Below are positions 35,351-42,625 of a stretch of DNA of 42,625 nucleotides, piece after piece. The notes under the pieces are model-generated. The model ran no database searches, was not told the origin of the DNA, and was given only the letters and a program-made list of their open reading frames with translations. Every line of letters starts with the position of its first letter. Position 1 is the first letter of the stretch. Source of the stretch: Pseudomonadota bacterium (GTDB lineage: Bacteria; Pseudomonadota; Alphaproteobacteria; SP197); NCBI GenBank assembly GCA_027592745.1, contig JAQCLG010000014.1, forward strand, positions 1-42,625. The letters run 5' to 3'. The position numbers were made by a program, and so were the translations under genes.

Positions 35351-37668
35351 CAGAAGGTCGTTCCGAAACTGAAGCGGAAGAACTCCGTGCGGTCGTAGTC
35401 GAGACGGCGAACGTCCTTGGCGAAGTCGAGGCGGATCGGACCCAGGGGCGACTGGTAGGCAAAGCCGATGCCGATCGAGCCGCGCAGGTAATTCTCGTCC
35501 TCGACGTTCTTGGCGTTGACGCCGGTGATCGAGTCCTCATCGAGGCTGTAGAGGGAACCCCAGTCGCTGAAGAGACGCCCGGTCAGACCCAGTTCCCGGG
35601 GCAGGCCCAAGGGAACGGTCAGCTCGAAGGATGCCGCGTAGAAGATGTTACCGCCAAGCGAATCTCCGGTATCGACGTCGCGCGGGCCGACACCGGCAGG
35701 CTCGAAGCCACGCAGGCTGGCGCCGCCCAGGAAGAAACGATCCTGGATGCGCACGTCCTCACCGAACAGCCCGAAGATCCTGCCGCCTTCCAGCTTGAAG
35801 CTGCCGGTCCAGTCCTGCGCAAACGGATAATAGACCGTGCCGCTGCCGCGCTGACGGAAGAACTTGGCATTGCCCCCCAGACCCGCGAAATCATGGCCGA
35901 ACTGCAGCAGGTAGCCACTGGTGGGGTTGAGGGCATCGTTGCGCCGGTCATAGGTCAGTTCATTGCCGACCGCCGACGTGACCGTGGTGCCTTCCTGATC
36001 CTGAATGTAGATCGAGGCGTCCGAGTCGACATCCTCGATCGTTGTCGAGGCAAGTGTGTAGTAGAGCGACTGCCGCAAGTGCTCGGTGACCGGATAGCCC
36101 ATACGCAGGACTAACCCGATGTTGTCCTGTGTATAGGACGACTCGCTTTGCAGATCGAGCCGGCGCTTGAAGATGTCGAAGCCGGCTGACAGGTCGCGGT
36201 CGAGGAAATACGGCTCGGTGAAGCTCAGGCCGATCGTCTGGCGGCGGCTGGACAGCGCAAGGTCCAGGGAGAGCCGCTGACCTTTGCCCAGCAGATTGCG
36301 TTCGCGGATCGAGATGGTGAACAGCACACTGTCGAAGGTCGAAAAACCGGCACCGATCGAAAGTTCGCCGGTCGACTTCTCCTCGACGGCGACGTTGATC
36401 ACGGTCGTGTCGGGCTGGGTGCCCGGTTCGGTCGTGACTTCGACGGTGTTGAAGAAGTCGAGCTCGCGCACGAGCTTTTCCGAACGCTGCAGACGCGCCA
36501 GGTTGAAGGCATCGCCCTCGGCCAGCTTGAACTGGCGGCGGATGACTTCGTCCTCCGTACGGAAGTTGCCGTAGATGTTGATCTCTTCGACGTAGATATG
36601 CTCGCCTTCGCCGACCAAGAAGTTGACGTCGACGGTCAGGTTCTCGCGGTCGCGCTGGGCGCGCGGACGCACGTTGACGAAGGCAAAGCCCCGGTTGCCC
36701 AGTTCGATCGTCATGTCCTGGACGACGTCCTCGACCTCCTGGGCGTCGTACCAGTCGCCGGGATCCATCGTCACTTCGCCTTCGATGTCCGCAGGCTCCA
36801 GACCGCGCAGTTCACTGATCACGCCGACTTCGCCGAACTGATAGCGCGGTCCTTCCTCGATGGTGAAGGTGATGAAGAAGTCGCGCCGGTCCGCGGTCAG
36901 GTCGGCCACCACCGACAGCACGCGGAAGTCTGCGTAGCCGCGGGAAAGGTAGAAGCGGCGGAGCAGTTCCTGGTCGAAGGCCAGGCGGTCGGGATCGTAG
37001 GTGTCGTCGGTCGTGAAGAAACGGTACCAGGCCGATTCCTTGGTCGCGATTTCCTCGCGCAGGCTGCCGTCGGAATAGGCTTCGTTGCCGATGAAGTTGA
37101 TCTCGCGAACCTTGGTGGGATCGCCCTCGTCGACCTCGAACACCAGGTCGACGCGGTTCTGCTCCTGTCGGATCACCTTGGGTTCGACCGTGGCCGAGAA
37201 ATGCCCATTGCGACGGTAAATCTCGAGGATGCGCGCGACGTCGTTCTGCACCTTGGTGCGGGTGTAGACGGTGCGCGGCCGAAGCTGGACCTCGGCCTCG
37301 AGATCCTCGCTCTTGAGGTCGCGGTTACCCTCGAAGGCGATGCGGTTGATGATCGGGTTCTCGACCACCTGGACGATCAGGCTGTCGCCTTCCCGGCGGA
37401 TCGACACGTCGGCGAACATGCCGGTTGCAAACAGGCTCTTGAGGCTGTCGTCGATCTGCCGCGGGTCGAAGGCATCGCCGACGTCGACCGTCATGTAGCT
37501 GGCGATGGTCTCGGGCTCGATGCGCTGGTTGCCGGTGACCACGATCTGCTCGATGTACTGGGAGGTCTGCGCGGCCGCGGGTTGCGCGGTCGCGGCGACC
37601 CCGGCCCAGACGAGAACCAGGGCAAGACAGAGAGTGCGCACGAGCGCGCCTGTTGAGCCGATTCTCAT
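35350..37668 (-). CDS. bamA: outer-membrane protein assembly factor BamA
   Basis: Central Omp85 protein of the BAM complex, inserting beta-barrels into the outer membrane. From [13 protein letters not shown] the length is 772 aa; a GTG immediately upstream would add one residue. Seen: a signal peptide ending near AAAQ, then five POTRA domains (about 35-420; for example [59 protein letters not shown]). A 16-strand barrel follows with the conserved RGF loop in [20 protein letters not shown], and the protein ends in Phe (RFSFGTTF), as expected for the C-terminal beta-signal. Flanked by rseP and skp, the usual order. Confidence 0.97.
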   Translation of the reverse strand: MRIGSTGALVRTLCLALVLVWAGVAATAQPAAAQTSQYIEQIVVTGNQRIEPETIASYMTVDVGDAFDPRQIDDSLKSLFATGMFADVSIRREGDSLIVQVVENPIINRIAFEGNRDLKSEDLEAEVQLRPRTVYTRTKVQNDVARILEIYRRNGHFSATVEPKVIRQEQNRVDLVFEVDEGDPTKVREINFIGNEAYSDGSLREEIATKESAWYRFFTTDDTYDPDRLAFDQELLRRFYLSRGYADFRVLSVVADLTADRRDFFITFTIEEGPRYQFGEVGVISELRGLEPADIEGEVTMDPGDWYDAQEVEDVVQDMTIELGNRGFAFVNVRPRAQRDRENLTVDVNFLVGEGEHIYVEEINIYGNFRTEDEVIRRQFKLAEGDAFNLARLQRSEKLVRELDFFNTVEVTTEPGTQPDTTVINVAVEEKSTGELSIGAGFSTFDSVLFTISIRERNLLGKGQRLSLDLALSSRRQTIGLSFTEPYFLDRDLSAGFDIFKRRLDLQSESSYTQDNIGLVLRMGYPVTEHLRQSLYYTLASTTIEDVDSDASIYIQDQEGTTVTSAVGNELTYDRRNDALNPTSGYLLQFGHDFAGLGGNAKFFRQRGSGTVYYPFAQDWTGSFKLEGGRIFGLFGEDVRIQDRFFLGGASLRGFEPAGVGPRDVDTGDSLGGNIFYAASFELTVPLGLPRELGLTGRLFSDWGSLYSLDEDSITGVNAKNVEDENYLRGSIGIGFAYQSPLGPIRLDFAKDVRRLDYDRTEFFRFSFGTTF

Positions 37669-37671
37669 CAC

Positions 37672-38805
37672 TCAGGACACCAGACCGGACAGGAAATCGA
37701 CCAGCCCGAAGCGGGACAGGTCGTTGAACGTGAAGAACAGGAACAATGCACCAACCAGCCCCATGCCGACAAAGAAACCGTACTCCTGCGCCTTGACGCT
37801 GAGGGGCCGTCCCCGGAACGCCTCAATGACATAAAACATGAGGTGGCCGCCGTCGAGCATGGGAACGGGAAACAGGTTGATCAGCCCCAGGTTGACCGAG
37901 AGGATCGCCATGAAGGTGATCAGGCTGGGCAGCCCGTGTTCGGCGACATTGCTCGACATCTGGGCGATGCCCAGGGGGCCGGCAAGATCGCTGCTGCTCT
38001 GGGTACCGCCGATGATCTTGCCAAGGAAATCGAAGATCCGCATTGACCAGGCCCAGGTCTCCTCGACCCCGCCCCACAGGGCCTGGGGCAGCGGCACCGG
38101 CTCGAAGACGACGTTGTCGTTGCGCACGCCAAGGCGCCCCATGGCGTGTTCGTTGCCGTTGCCGTCGGTCTCCATGACCGTGTCGGGAACCACCGTGAGG
38201 GCGAGGATTTCGTCGCCGCGGGCGACCTCGAAGGCAAGCGGCTGGCCCGCGCTGGTGCTGACGATGTACTGAAGCTCGTCGAAGCGGTCGAGATTGGCGC
38301 CATCGACCGAAAGCACCCGGTCGCCGGCCTGCAGCCCGGCGGTTTCGGCCGCACTGCCGGCCATGACCTCGGTGATCTCGGGCAGAGACTGGCTGCGGCC
38401 GACGATGGCAAAGACGGCGGCAAAGAGCACGATGGCAAGGATGAAGTTGGCGATCGGACCGCCGGCGACGATGGCGAAGCGTTGCCAGACCCGCTTGGCG
38501 GGAAAGGCCTGGGCCTTTTCCTCCTCGGTCCATTGTTCGCCGCCCTCGCCGTCCGGCCCGGTGTCGCTCTGGCCGAACATTTTGACGTAGCCGCCCAGCG
38601 GCAGCAGCGCGATCTTCCAGCGGGTGCCTTGGCGGTCGTTCCAGCCGAAGAGTTCCGGGCCGAAGCCGATCGAGAAGACTTCCACCTTCACGCCGTTGAA
38701 GCGGGCGGTCAGAAAATGGCCGAGCTCGTGGAAAAAGACGATCACGGTGATCGTCAGGAGGAATGCCCCCCCGTAGGTCCAGATGCTCGAGAAAAACAGG
38801 TCCAT
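37672..38805 (-). CDS. rseP: RIP metalloprotease RseP
   Basis: Site-2 intramembrane zinc protease that cuts anti-sigma factors or leftover signal peptides; 377 aa. Seen: the first membrane helix carrying the zinc motif VFFHELGHFLTARFNGV (H26, E27, H30), SIGFGPELFGW and ALLPLGGYVKMFG. One PDZ domain occupies about residues 135-205 (VMAGSAAETAGLQAGDRVLSVDG). The second motif NLFPVPMLDGGHLMFY and terminal membrane helices complete the fold. E. coli RseP has two PDZ domains; here I see only one clear copy, as is common in alphaproteobacteria. It lies between dxr and bamA. Confidence 0.96.
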   Translation of the reverse strand: MDLFFSSIWTYGGAFLLTITVIVFFHELGHFLTARFNGVKVEVFSIGFGPELFGWNDRQGTRWKIALLPLGGYVKMFGQSDTGPDGEGGEQWTEEEKAQAFPAKRVWQRFAIVAGGPIANFILAIVLFAAVFAIVGRSQSLPEITEVMAGSAAETAGLQAGDRVLSVDGANLDRFDELQYIVSTSAGQPLAFEVARGDEILALTVVPDTVMETDGNGNEHAMGRLGVRNDNVVFEPVPLPQALWGGVEETWAWSMRIFDFLGKIIGGTQSSSDLAGPLGIAQMSSNVAEHGLPSLITFMAILSVNLGLINLFPVPMLDGGHLMFYVIEAFRGRPLSVKAQEYGFFVGMGLVGALFLFFTFNDLSRFGLVDFLSGLVS

Positions 38806-38819
38806 GGATCGTGATACTC

Positions 38820-39992
38820 TCAGGCCGCAGCCATCATGAGGGATTCTGCCGTGCTCCGGGCTTCATCGTCCACGGCGTGAACCTCCTCCAGGGAATCGGC
38901 GCTGTGACCGACGAGGCGTTCCAGGGTTTCTTCGACGATGGCGACAATATCGAGGAAGCCGATGCGCCGGTCCAGAAATCCTCGCACCGCTACCTCGTTG
39001 GCGGCGTTGAGCACGGTCGGCGCGGCACGTCCCGCCCGCAGGGCATCCCGGGCGACACGAAGAGCCGAAAATCGTTGTTCATCAGGGCTTTCAAACGAGA
39101 GGCTCTTTTGTTGGACGAAGTCCAGCTTCGCCGATGGACCAGCCATGCGGTCGGGCCAGGCCAGAGTATAGGCGATCGGTGTGCGCATGTCGGGGCTGCC
39201 GAGCTGAGCCAGCACCGATCCGTCGATGTAGGCGACCATGCTGTGAATCACCGACTCCGGGTGGACGACGATCTCGATCCGGGGCTCGGGCACGGGAAAC
39301 AGGTGGCTGGCCTCGATCAGTTCCAGACCCTTGTTCATCATGGTCGCGGAATCGATGGAGATCTTGGCGCCCATGCTCCAGTTCGGGTGGGCCAGGGCCT
39401 GCTCGGGTGTCGCCGCGGCCATGTCCTGCCGGCTACGGTTGCGGAACGGGCCGCCCGAGGCGGTCAGGATCAGCCGCTCGACCCGTTCGGGATTCTTGAA
39501 GTCGAAGACCTGGTGGATCGCATTGTGCTCGGAATCGACCGGCAGCAGGATGCTGCCGCTGCGGGCGCAGGCAGCCATGACGATCGCACCGGCGCAGACC
39601 AGCGCCTCCTTGTTGGCCAGCGCCACCATGGCGCCGCGCTCGATCGCGGCCAGCGTGGGGGCAAGGCCTGCCGCCCCGGTGATCGCCGACATAACCCACT
39701 CGGCTGGCCGGGCCGCGGCATCGGCCAGGGCCTGGGGACCGCCGCCAACCTCGATTCCGGTGCCGGCCAGTTCCTGCCTGAGATCGCCGTAACAGCTTTC
39801 ATCGCCCACGGCGACGAAGCGTGCCCCGAACTCGCGCGCCAGCCCGGCAAGGCCGGCGGTGTTGCGGTGGGCGGTGAGCGCCTCGACCCGGAAGCGGTCA
39901 CGGTTGCGGCGCAGCAGGTCGATCGTGTTCAGGCCGACCGATCCCGTCGCGCCGAGCACCGTAACGCTGCGCAATGGGCCAGCGGCCACCAT
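38820..39992 (-). CDS. dxr: 1-deoxy-D-xylulose 5-phosphate reductoisomerase
   Basis: First committed MEP-pathway step to isoprenoids, including the undecaprenyl carrier made by UppS two genes upstream. It is 390 aa. Seen: the NADPH fold VTVLGATGSVGLNTIDLL, ALANKEALVCAG, LLPVDSEHNAIHQVFD with metal ligands, ILTASGGPFR, HPNWSMGAKISIDSATMMNKGLELIEA and the substrate loop HPESVIHSMVAYIDGSVLAQLGSPDMRTPI. The usual HPQS reads HPES here. The start overlaps the cdsA stop (TGATG). Confidence 0.96.
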   Translation of the reverse strand: MVAAGPLRSVTVLGATGSVGLNTIDLLRRNRDRFRVEALTAHRNTAGLAGLAREFGARFVAVGDESCYGDLRQELAGTGIEVGGGPQALADAAARPAEWVMSAITGAAGLAPTLAAIERGAMVALANKEALVCAGAIVMAACARSGSILLPVDSEHNAIHQVFDFKNPERVERLILTASGGPFRNRSRQDMAAATPEQALAHPNWSMGAKISIDSATMMNKGLELIEASHLFPVPEPRIEIVVHPESVIHSMVAYIDGSVLAQLGSPDMRTPIAYTLAWPDRMAGPSAKLDFVQQKSLSFESPDEQRFSALRVARDALRAGRAAPTVLNAANEVAVRGFLDRRIGFLDIVAIVEETLERLVGHSADSLEEVHAVDDEARSTAESLMMAAA

Positions 39993-40807
39993 CAGTTTCC
40001 CCTCGTGGCCAGCGAGACCATGACGATCAGGGCAAAGACCGGTGCCGCGGTGGCGAGCGAATCAAGACGGTCCATGATGCCGCCATGACCTGGGATCAGG
40101 CGTCCGCTGTCCTTGGTCTTCCAGCGCCGCTTGACCCACGATTCGAAGAGATCCCCGATCTGGGCCGCGATACCCACCAGCGTTGCCATCAGTGCCCCGC
40201 CGCCCATGGAACTGTCGAGCAGGAAGGGCGCCAGGGTGGCGCCGAAGAGGGCCGAGGAGGCAAGGCCGCCCAAGGCACCCGACCAGGTCTTGGAGGGACT
40301 GATGGCGGGGGCCAGCTTGGGTCCACCGATCGTGCGTCCAACCGAAAAGGCACCAATGTCGGAGAACCAGACGACGGCAAAGAGCCAGAGAATGACCAAT
40401 GGACCGCCCACGCCAACGTGGATCCAGAGCATGGCGGCAAGCGGAAGGGTGGCATAGAGCGAACCGCCCGCCGACCAGCCGCCGCCTTCGCCGCCCCGCC
40501 GGACCAGCGCGAACATGGCCGTGCCGACCGCACCCATCACGACGCAGTAGAGGGCCAGGACAATGCTGCCGTGCCAGGCGAGCGCGAACCAGACGGCAAC
40601 CACGGCCGCGCACGCCGCCCAACGGCCCGCGCTGCGCGTCATCTCGAACCACTCCCAGGCCACCCCCAGCGCCAGGAGCAGCACGAAACCCTTGAAGAAC
40701 CAGCCGCCCAGCAGGTCGGTACCGACCGCCAGGACGGCCAGCACGATGCCCGAAACCAGCCGCTTGGCCAGTTCGGCGCCCTGATCAGGCCGGGGCGACT
40801 GCGCCAT
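39992..40807 (-). CDS. cdsA: phosphatidate cytidylyltransferase
   Basis: Makes CDP-diacylglycerol from phosphatidic acid and CTP, feeding all phospholipids. I choose MAQSPRPDQGAELAKRLVSG, 271 aa, whose ATG lies 23 nt inside the end of uppS; the longer ORF start is uppS sequence in another frame. There are about seven or eight membrane helices. The family signature appears in the C-terminal half: ISPSKTWSGALGGLASSALFG and IGDLFESWVKRRWKTKDSGRLIPGHGGIMDRLDS. The next gene dxr overlaps by TGATG. Confidence 0.93.
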   Translation of the reverse strand: MAQSPRPDQGAELAKRLVSGIVLAVLAVGTDLLGGWFFKGFVLLLALGVAWEWFEMTRSAGRWAACAAVVAVWFALAWHGSIVLALYCVVMGAVGTAMFALVRRGGEGGGWSAGGSLYATLPLAAMLWIHVGVGGPLVILWLFAVVWFSDIGAFSVGRTIGGPKLAPAISPSKTWSGALGGLASSALFGATLAPFLLDSSMGGGALMATLVGIAAQIGDLFESWVKRRWKTKDSGRLIPGHGGIMDRLDSLATAAPVFALIVMVSLATRGN

Positions 40808-41525
40808 AACGTCGGTCACGGCTGTGGAACTCCTCGATGGCCTCTTCCAGATCGGCACGACCGAAGTCGGGCCACAGGACGGGGGTGAAGACGAACTCGG
40901 CATAGGCGGCCTGCCAGAGCAGGAAATTGCTCAGGCGCTGCTCGCCGCTGGTGCGCAGGATCAAGTCGGGATCGGGCAGGCCGGCCGTATCGAGCCGGTC
41001 GGCGATCAGCTCTTGCGTCACGGCCTCGGGCCGGAGCATGCCAGCGGCGACATCGGACGCAATGGCGCGGGCGACCCGCGCCAGTTCATCCCGCCCGCCG
41101 TAGTTCAGGGCGACCGTCAGCGTCAGGCGCGCATTGCCGCTGGTCAGGGCCGCTGCTTCCTCCATCAGCGTGACAATGTCGCCGGGCATGCGGCGTGGAT
41201 CGCCGATGAAGCGCAGGCGCACGCCGCGGGCGGCCAGTTCGCGCAGTTCCTTGCGGATGTAGAAGCGCATCAGGCCAAGGAGGTCGTCGATTTCACCGGT
41301 CGGCCGCTTCCAGTTCTCCGAGGAGAAGGCGTAGATCGTCAGGAACTCGATCCCCAGTTCCATGCAGGCGCGGATCGTGCGCCGTACGGCCTCGGCCCCG
41401 GCCTGGTGGCCGGCGGCCCTGGGCAGGCCGCGCACACCGGCCCAGCGGCCGTTGCCGTCCATGATGACGGCGACATGGCGCGGCGGCGGGCGTTGGGCGT
41501 CGGGTTGTGGGGCGGCGTTGGCCAA
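40785..41525 (-). CDS. uppS: undecaprenyl diphosphate synthase
   Basis: Cis-prenyltransferase that builds the C55 lipid carrier for peptidoglycan and O-antigen. There is no ATG near the N-terminus; I use TTG 4 nt after the frr stop (AGG about 9 nt upstream), giving 246 aa beginning LANAAPQPDAQ if read literally. The ORF in the track runs further into frr. Seen: HVAVIMDGNGRWAGVRGLPRAAGH with the catalytic Asp, FLTIYAFSSENWKRP, RLRFIGDPRRMP, TLTVALNYGGRDELARVARAI, PDPDLILRTSGEQRLSNFLLWQAAYAEFVF. A TTG start is unusual and suggests coupling to frr. Confidence 0.92.
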   Translation of the reverse strand: MANAAPQPDAQRPPPRHVAVIMDGNGRWAGVRGLPRAAGHQAGAEAVRRTIRACMELGIEFLTIYAFSSENWKRPTGEIDDLLGLMRFYIRKELRELAARGVRLRFIGDPRRMPGDIVTLMEEAAALTSGNARLTLTVALNYGGRDELARVARAIASDVAAGMLRPEAVTQELIADRLDTAGLPDPDLILRTSGEQRLSNFLLWQAAYAEFVFTPVLWPDFGRADLEEAIEEFHSRDRRYGAVAPA

Positions 41526-41529
41526 GAGC

Positions 41530-42087
41530 TCAGACCTGCATGATCTCGGCCTGTTTGGCGGCAAGCAGCTCGTCGATCTTGGCGACCTCGGCATCGGTCA
41601 GCGACTGGATCTCGTCGGACATGCGATGCTGCTCGTTCTGCGAGATCTCGCCGTCCTTTTCCATGCGCTTGAGGGCGTCCATGCCGTCGCGGCGGACGTT
41701 GCGCACGGAGATCTTGGCCTGTTCGCAGTACTTGCCGGCCACCTTGGTCAGGTCCTTGCGCCGTTCCTCGTCGAGGGCGGGAATGGGAATGCGCACCAGG
41801 GTGCCGTCGCTCTGGGGATTGAGGCCGAGGCCGGCATTGGTGATCGCCTTCTCGACCGACTTCACCAGGCCCTTGTCCCAGACCTGGACGGTCAGCAGGC
41901 GAGCCTCGGCAGCGGCGATGTTGCCGACCTGGTTGAGCGGCACGCTGGAGCCATAGGCATCGACCATCACCGGGTCGAGGAAGCTGACCGAGGCGCGACC
42001 GGTCCTCAGGCCGTTGAGCTCCTTCTTGAGCACATCGACGGCGCCTTCCATGCGGCGCTTGAGATCCTTGGTGATGGCGTTAGCCAT
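41530..42087 (-). CDS. frr: ribosome recycling factor
   Basis: Splits post-termination ribosomes together with EF-G; 185 aa, the standard length. Seen: [121 protein letters not shown], and the terminal helix. The ATG overlaps the end of pyrH by 8 nt (ATGGCTAA), so the two are translationally coupled. It is followed by uppS. Confidence 0.97.
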   Translation of the reverse strand: MANAITKDLKRRMEGAVDVLKKELNGLRTGRASVSFLDPVMVDAYGSSVPLNQVGNIAAAEARLLTVQVWDKGLVKSVEKAITNAGLGLNPQSDGTLVRIPIPALDEERRKDLTKVAGKYCEQAKISVRNVRRDGMDALKRMEKDGEISQNEQHRMSDEIQSLTDAEVAKIDELLAAKQAEIMQV

Positions 42088-42625
42088 GGGCGTCTCCTTC
42101 GGTGATCAGCGTGTGCCTGCCCGTGCCGGCGAGGACCGCGGCAAGACCGCCCGGTTCGTGCAGGGAGAACACCACCACCGGCAGGCCCTGCTCGCGGGCC
42201 AGCGAGATTGCCGTGGCGTCCATCACCTTGAGATCCCGGGTCAGCACGTCAGTATAGGTCAAACGCTCGTAGCGTGTCGCATCGGGCGTCGTCTTGGGGT
42301 CGGCCGAATAGACGCCGTCGACCTGGGTCGCCTTGAAGAAGGCGTCGCAGCCCATTTCCACCGCGCGCAGGGCGGCCGCGGTATCGGTGGTGAAGAAGGG
42401 ATTGCCGGTGCCGGCGGCAAAGATGACGATGCGGCCCTTCTGGATGTGGGAGACCGCACGCGGGCGCACATAGGGCTCGCACACGGTGGGCATCGGGATC
42501 GCCGATTGGACGCGGGTGTCGGCGCCTGCCCGCTCCAGCGCGTTTTCGAGCGCCAGTGCGTTGATCACCGTCGCCAGCATGCCCATGTAGTCGGCGGTCG
42601 CGCGTTCCATGCCCTAGGCTGCCCC
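42080..42625 (-). CDS. pyrH: UMP kinase, 5' end beyond window, with an in-frame TAG near the edge
   Basis: Phosphorylates UMP to UDP for RNA and UDP-sugar supply. The visible part covers the C-terminal two thirds: [111 protein letters not shown], ending in TAA. Upstream of ATGGAACGC the frame reads GGG GCA GCC TAG GGC. From memory of the family this would be GAA-x-GM(E/D)R, with x now an amber codon. PyrH needs its N-terminal third, so starting at the internal Met would not give a working enzyme. This is a recoded codon, a mutation or an edge error. Confidence 0.88.

Overview
The window looks like core chromosome of a high-GC alphaproteobacterium, probably close to the Rhodospirillales. I infer this from gene order and protein character, not from a database search. 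Four features point the same way: the run tpiA-secG-pyrG-kdsA-eno-ftsB-pdhABC-lpdA-lipA-ratA, the run trpGDC-moaC-moeA-lexA-comEC-gltX-gltA, the run pyrH-frr-uppS-cdsA-dxr-rseP-bamA-skp-lpxD-fabZ-lpxA-lpxI-lpxB, and a GAAC-N7-GAAC SOS box in front of lexA. Almost every base is coding. I see no rRNA, tRNA, CRISPR array, phage or insertion sequence. The largest non-coding gap is about 250 bp.

Region 1 (about 1-14,360, minus strand) carries central carbon metabolism and pyruvate oxidation: TpiA, a gamma-glutamyltransferase-like protein inserted in the block, SecG, CTP synthase, KdsA, enolase, the divisome protein FtsB, pyruvate dehydrogenase E1alpha, E1beta, E2 and E3, lipoyl synthase, a RatA/Coq10-type START protein, and a DUF1989 protein cut by the window edge. 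Enolase makes the PEP used by KdsA, and LipA makes the lipoyl cofactor of the E2 subunit encoded just upstream.

Region 2 (about 14,450-24,620, mostly plus strand) holds a PpiD/SurA-like periplasmic folding factor followed 2 nt later by trpE, then trpG-trpD-trpC-moaC-moeA as a tightly overlapping operon, then lexA. A YibQ-type polysaccharide deacetylase on the opposite strand separates trpE from trpG. Two related palindromes lie between moeA and lexA; the first has a T-tract and looks like the operon terminator. Region 3 (about 24,617-30,330) has comEC on the minus strand, broken in two by one in-frame TAG, then gltX, gltA, a 60-codon small ORF and a glyoxalase.

Region 4 (about 30,330-42,625, minus strand) is the envelope cluster. 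It covers UMP kinase, ribosome recycling, undecaprenyl-PP synthase, CDP-diglyceride synthase, DXP reductoisomerase, the RseP site-2 protease, BamA, the Skp chaperone and lipid A enzymes (LpxD, FabZ, LpxA, LpxI, LpxB). These supply isoprenoid carrier, phospholipid precursor, outer-membrane protein assembly and lipid A. A 152-bp element with TGATACCA/TGGTATCA ends sits between gloA and lpxB.

The least ordinary signal concerns TAG. ComEC is interrupted by one in-frame TAG. The PyrH reading frame shows an in-frame TAG at the window edge, inside a conserved stretch. lipA has no ATG, GTG or TTG start near its expected 5' end, yet lies in frame directly behind the TAG of lpdA, which is itself in frame behind the TAG of pdhC. 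Eleven other genes end at TAG with normal protein lengths, so wholesale reassignment is unlikely. The open explanations are leaky UAG decoding, a non-canonical AUC start for lipA, real mutations, or sequence error.
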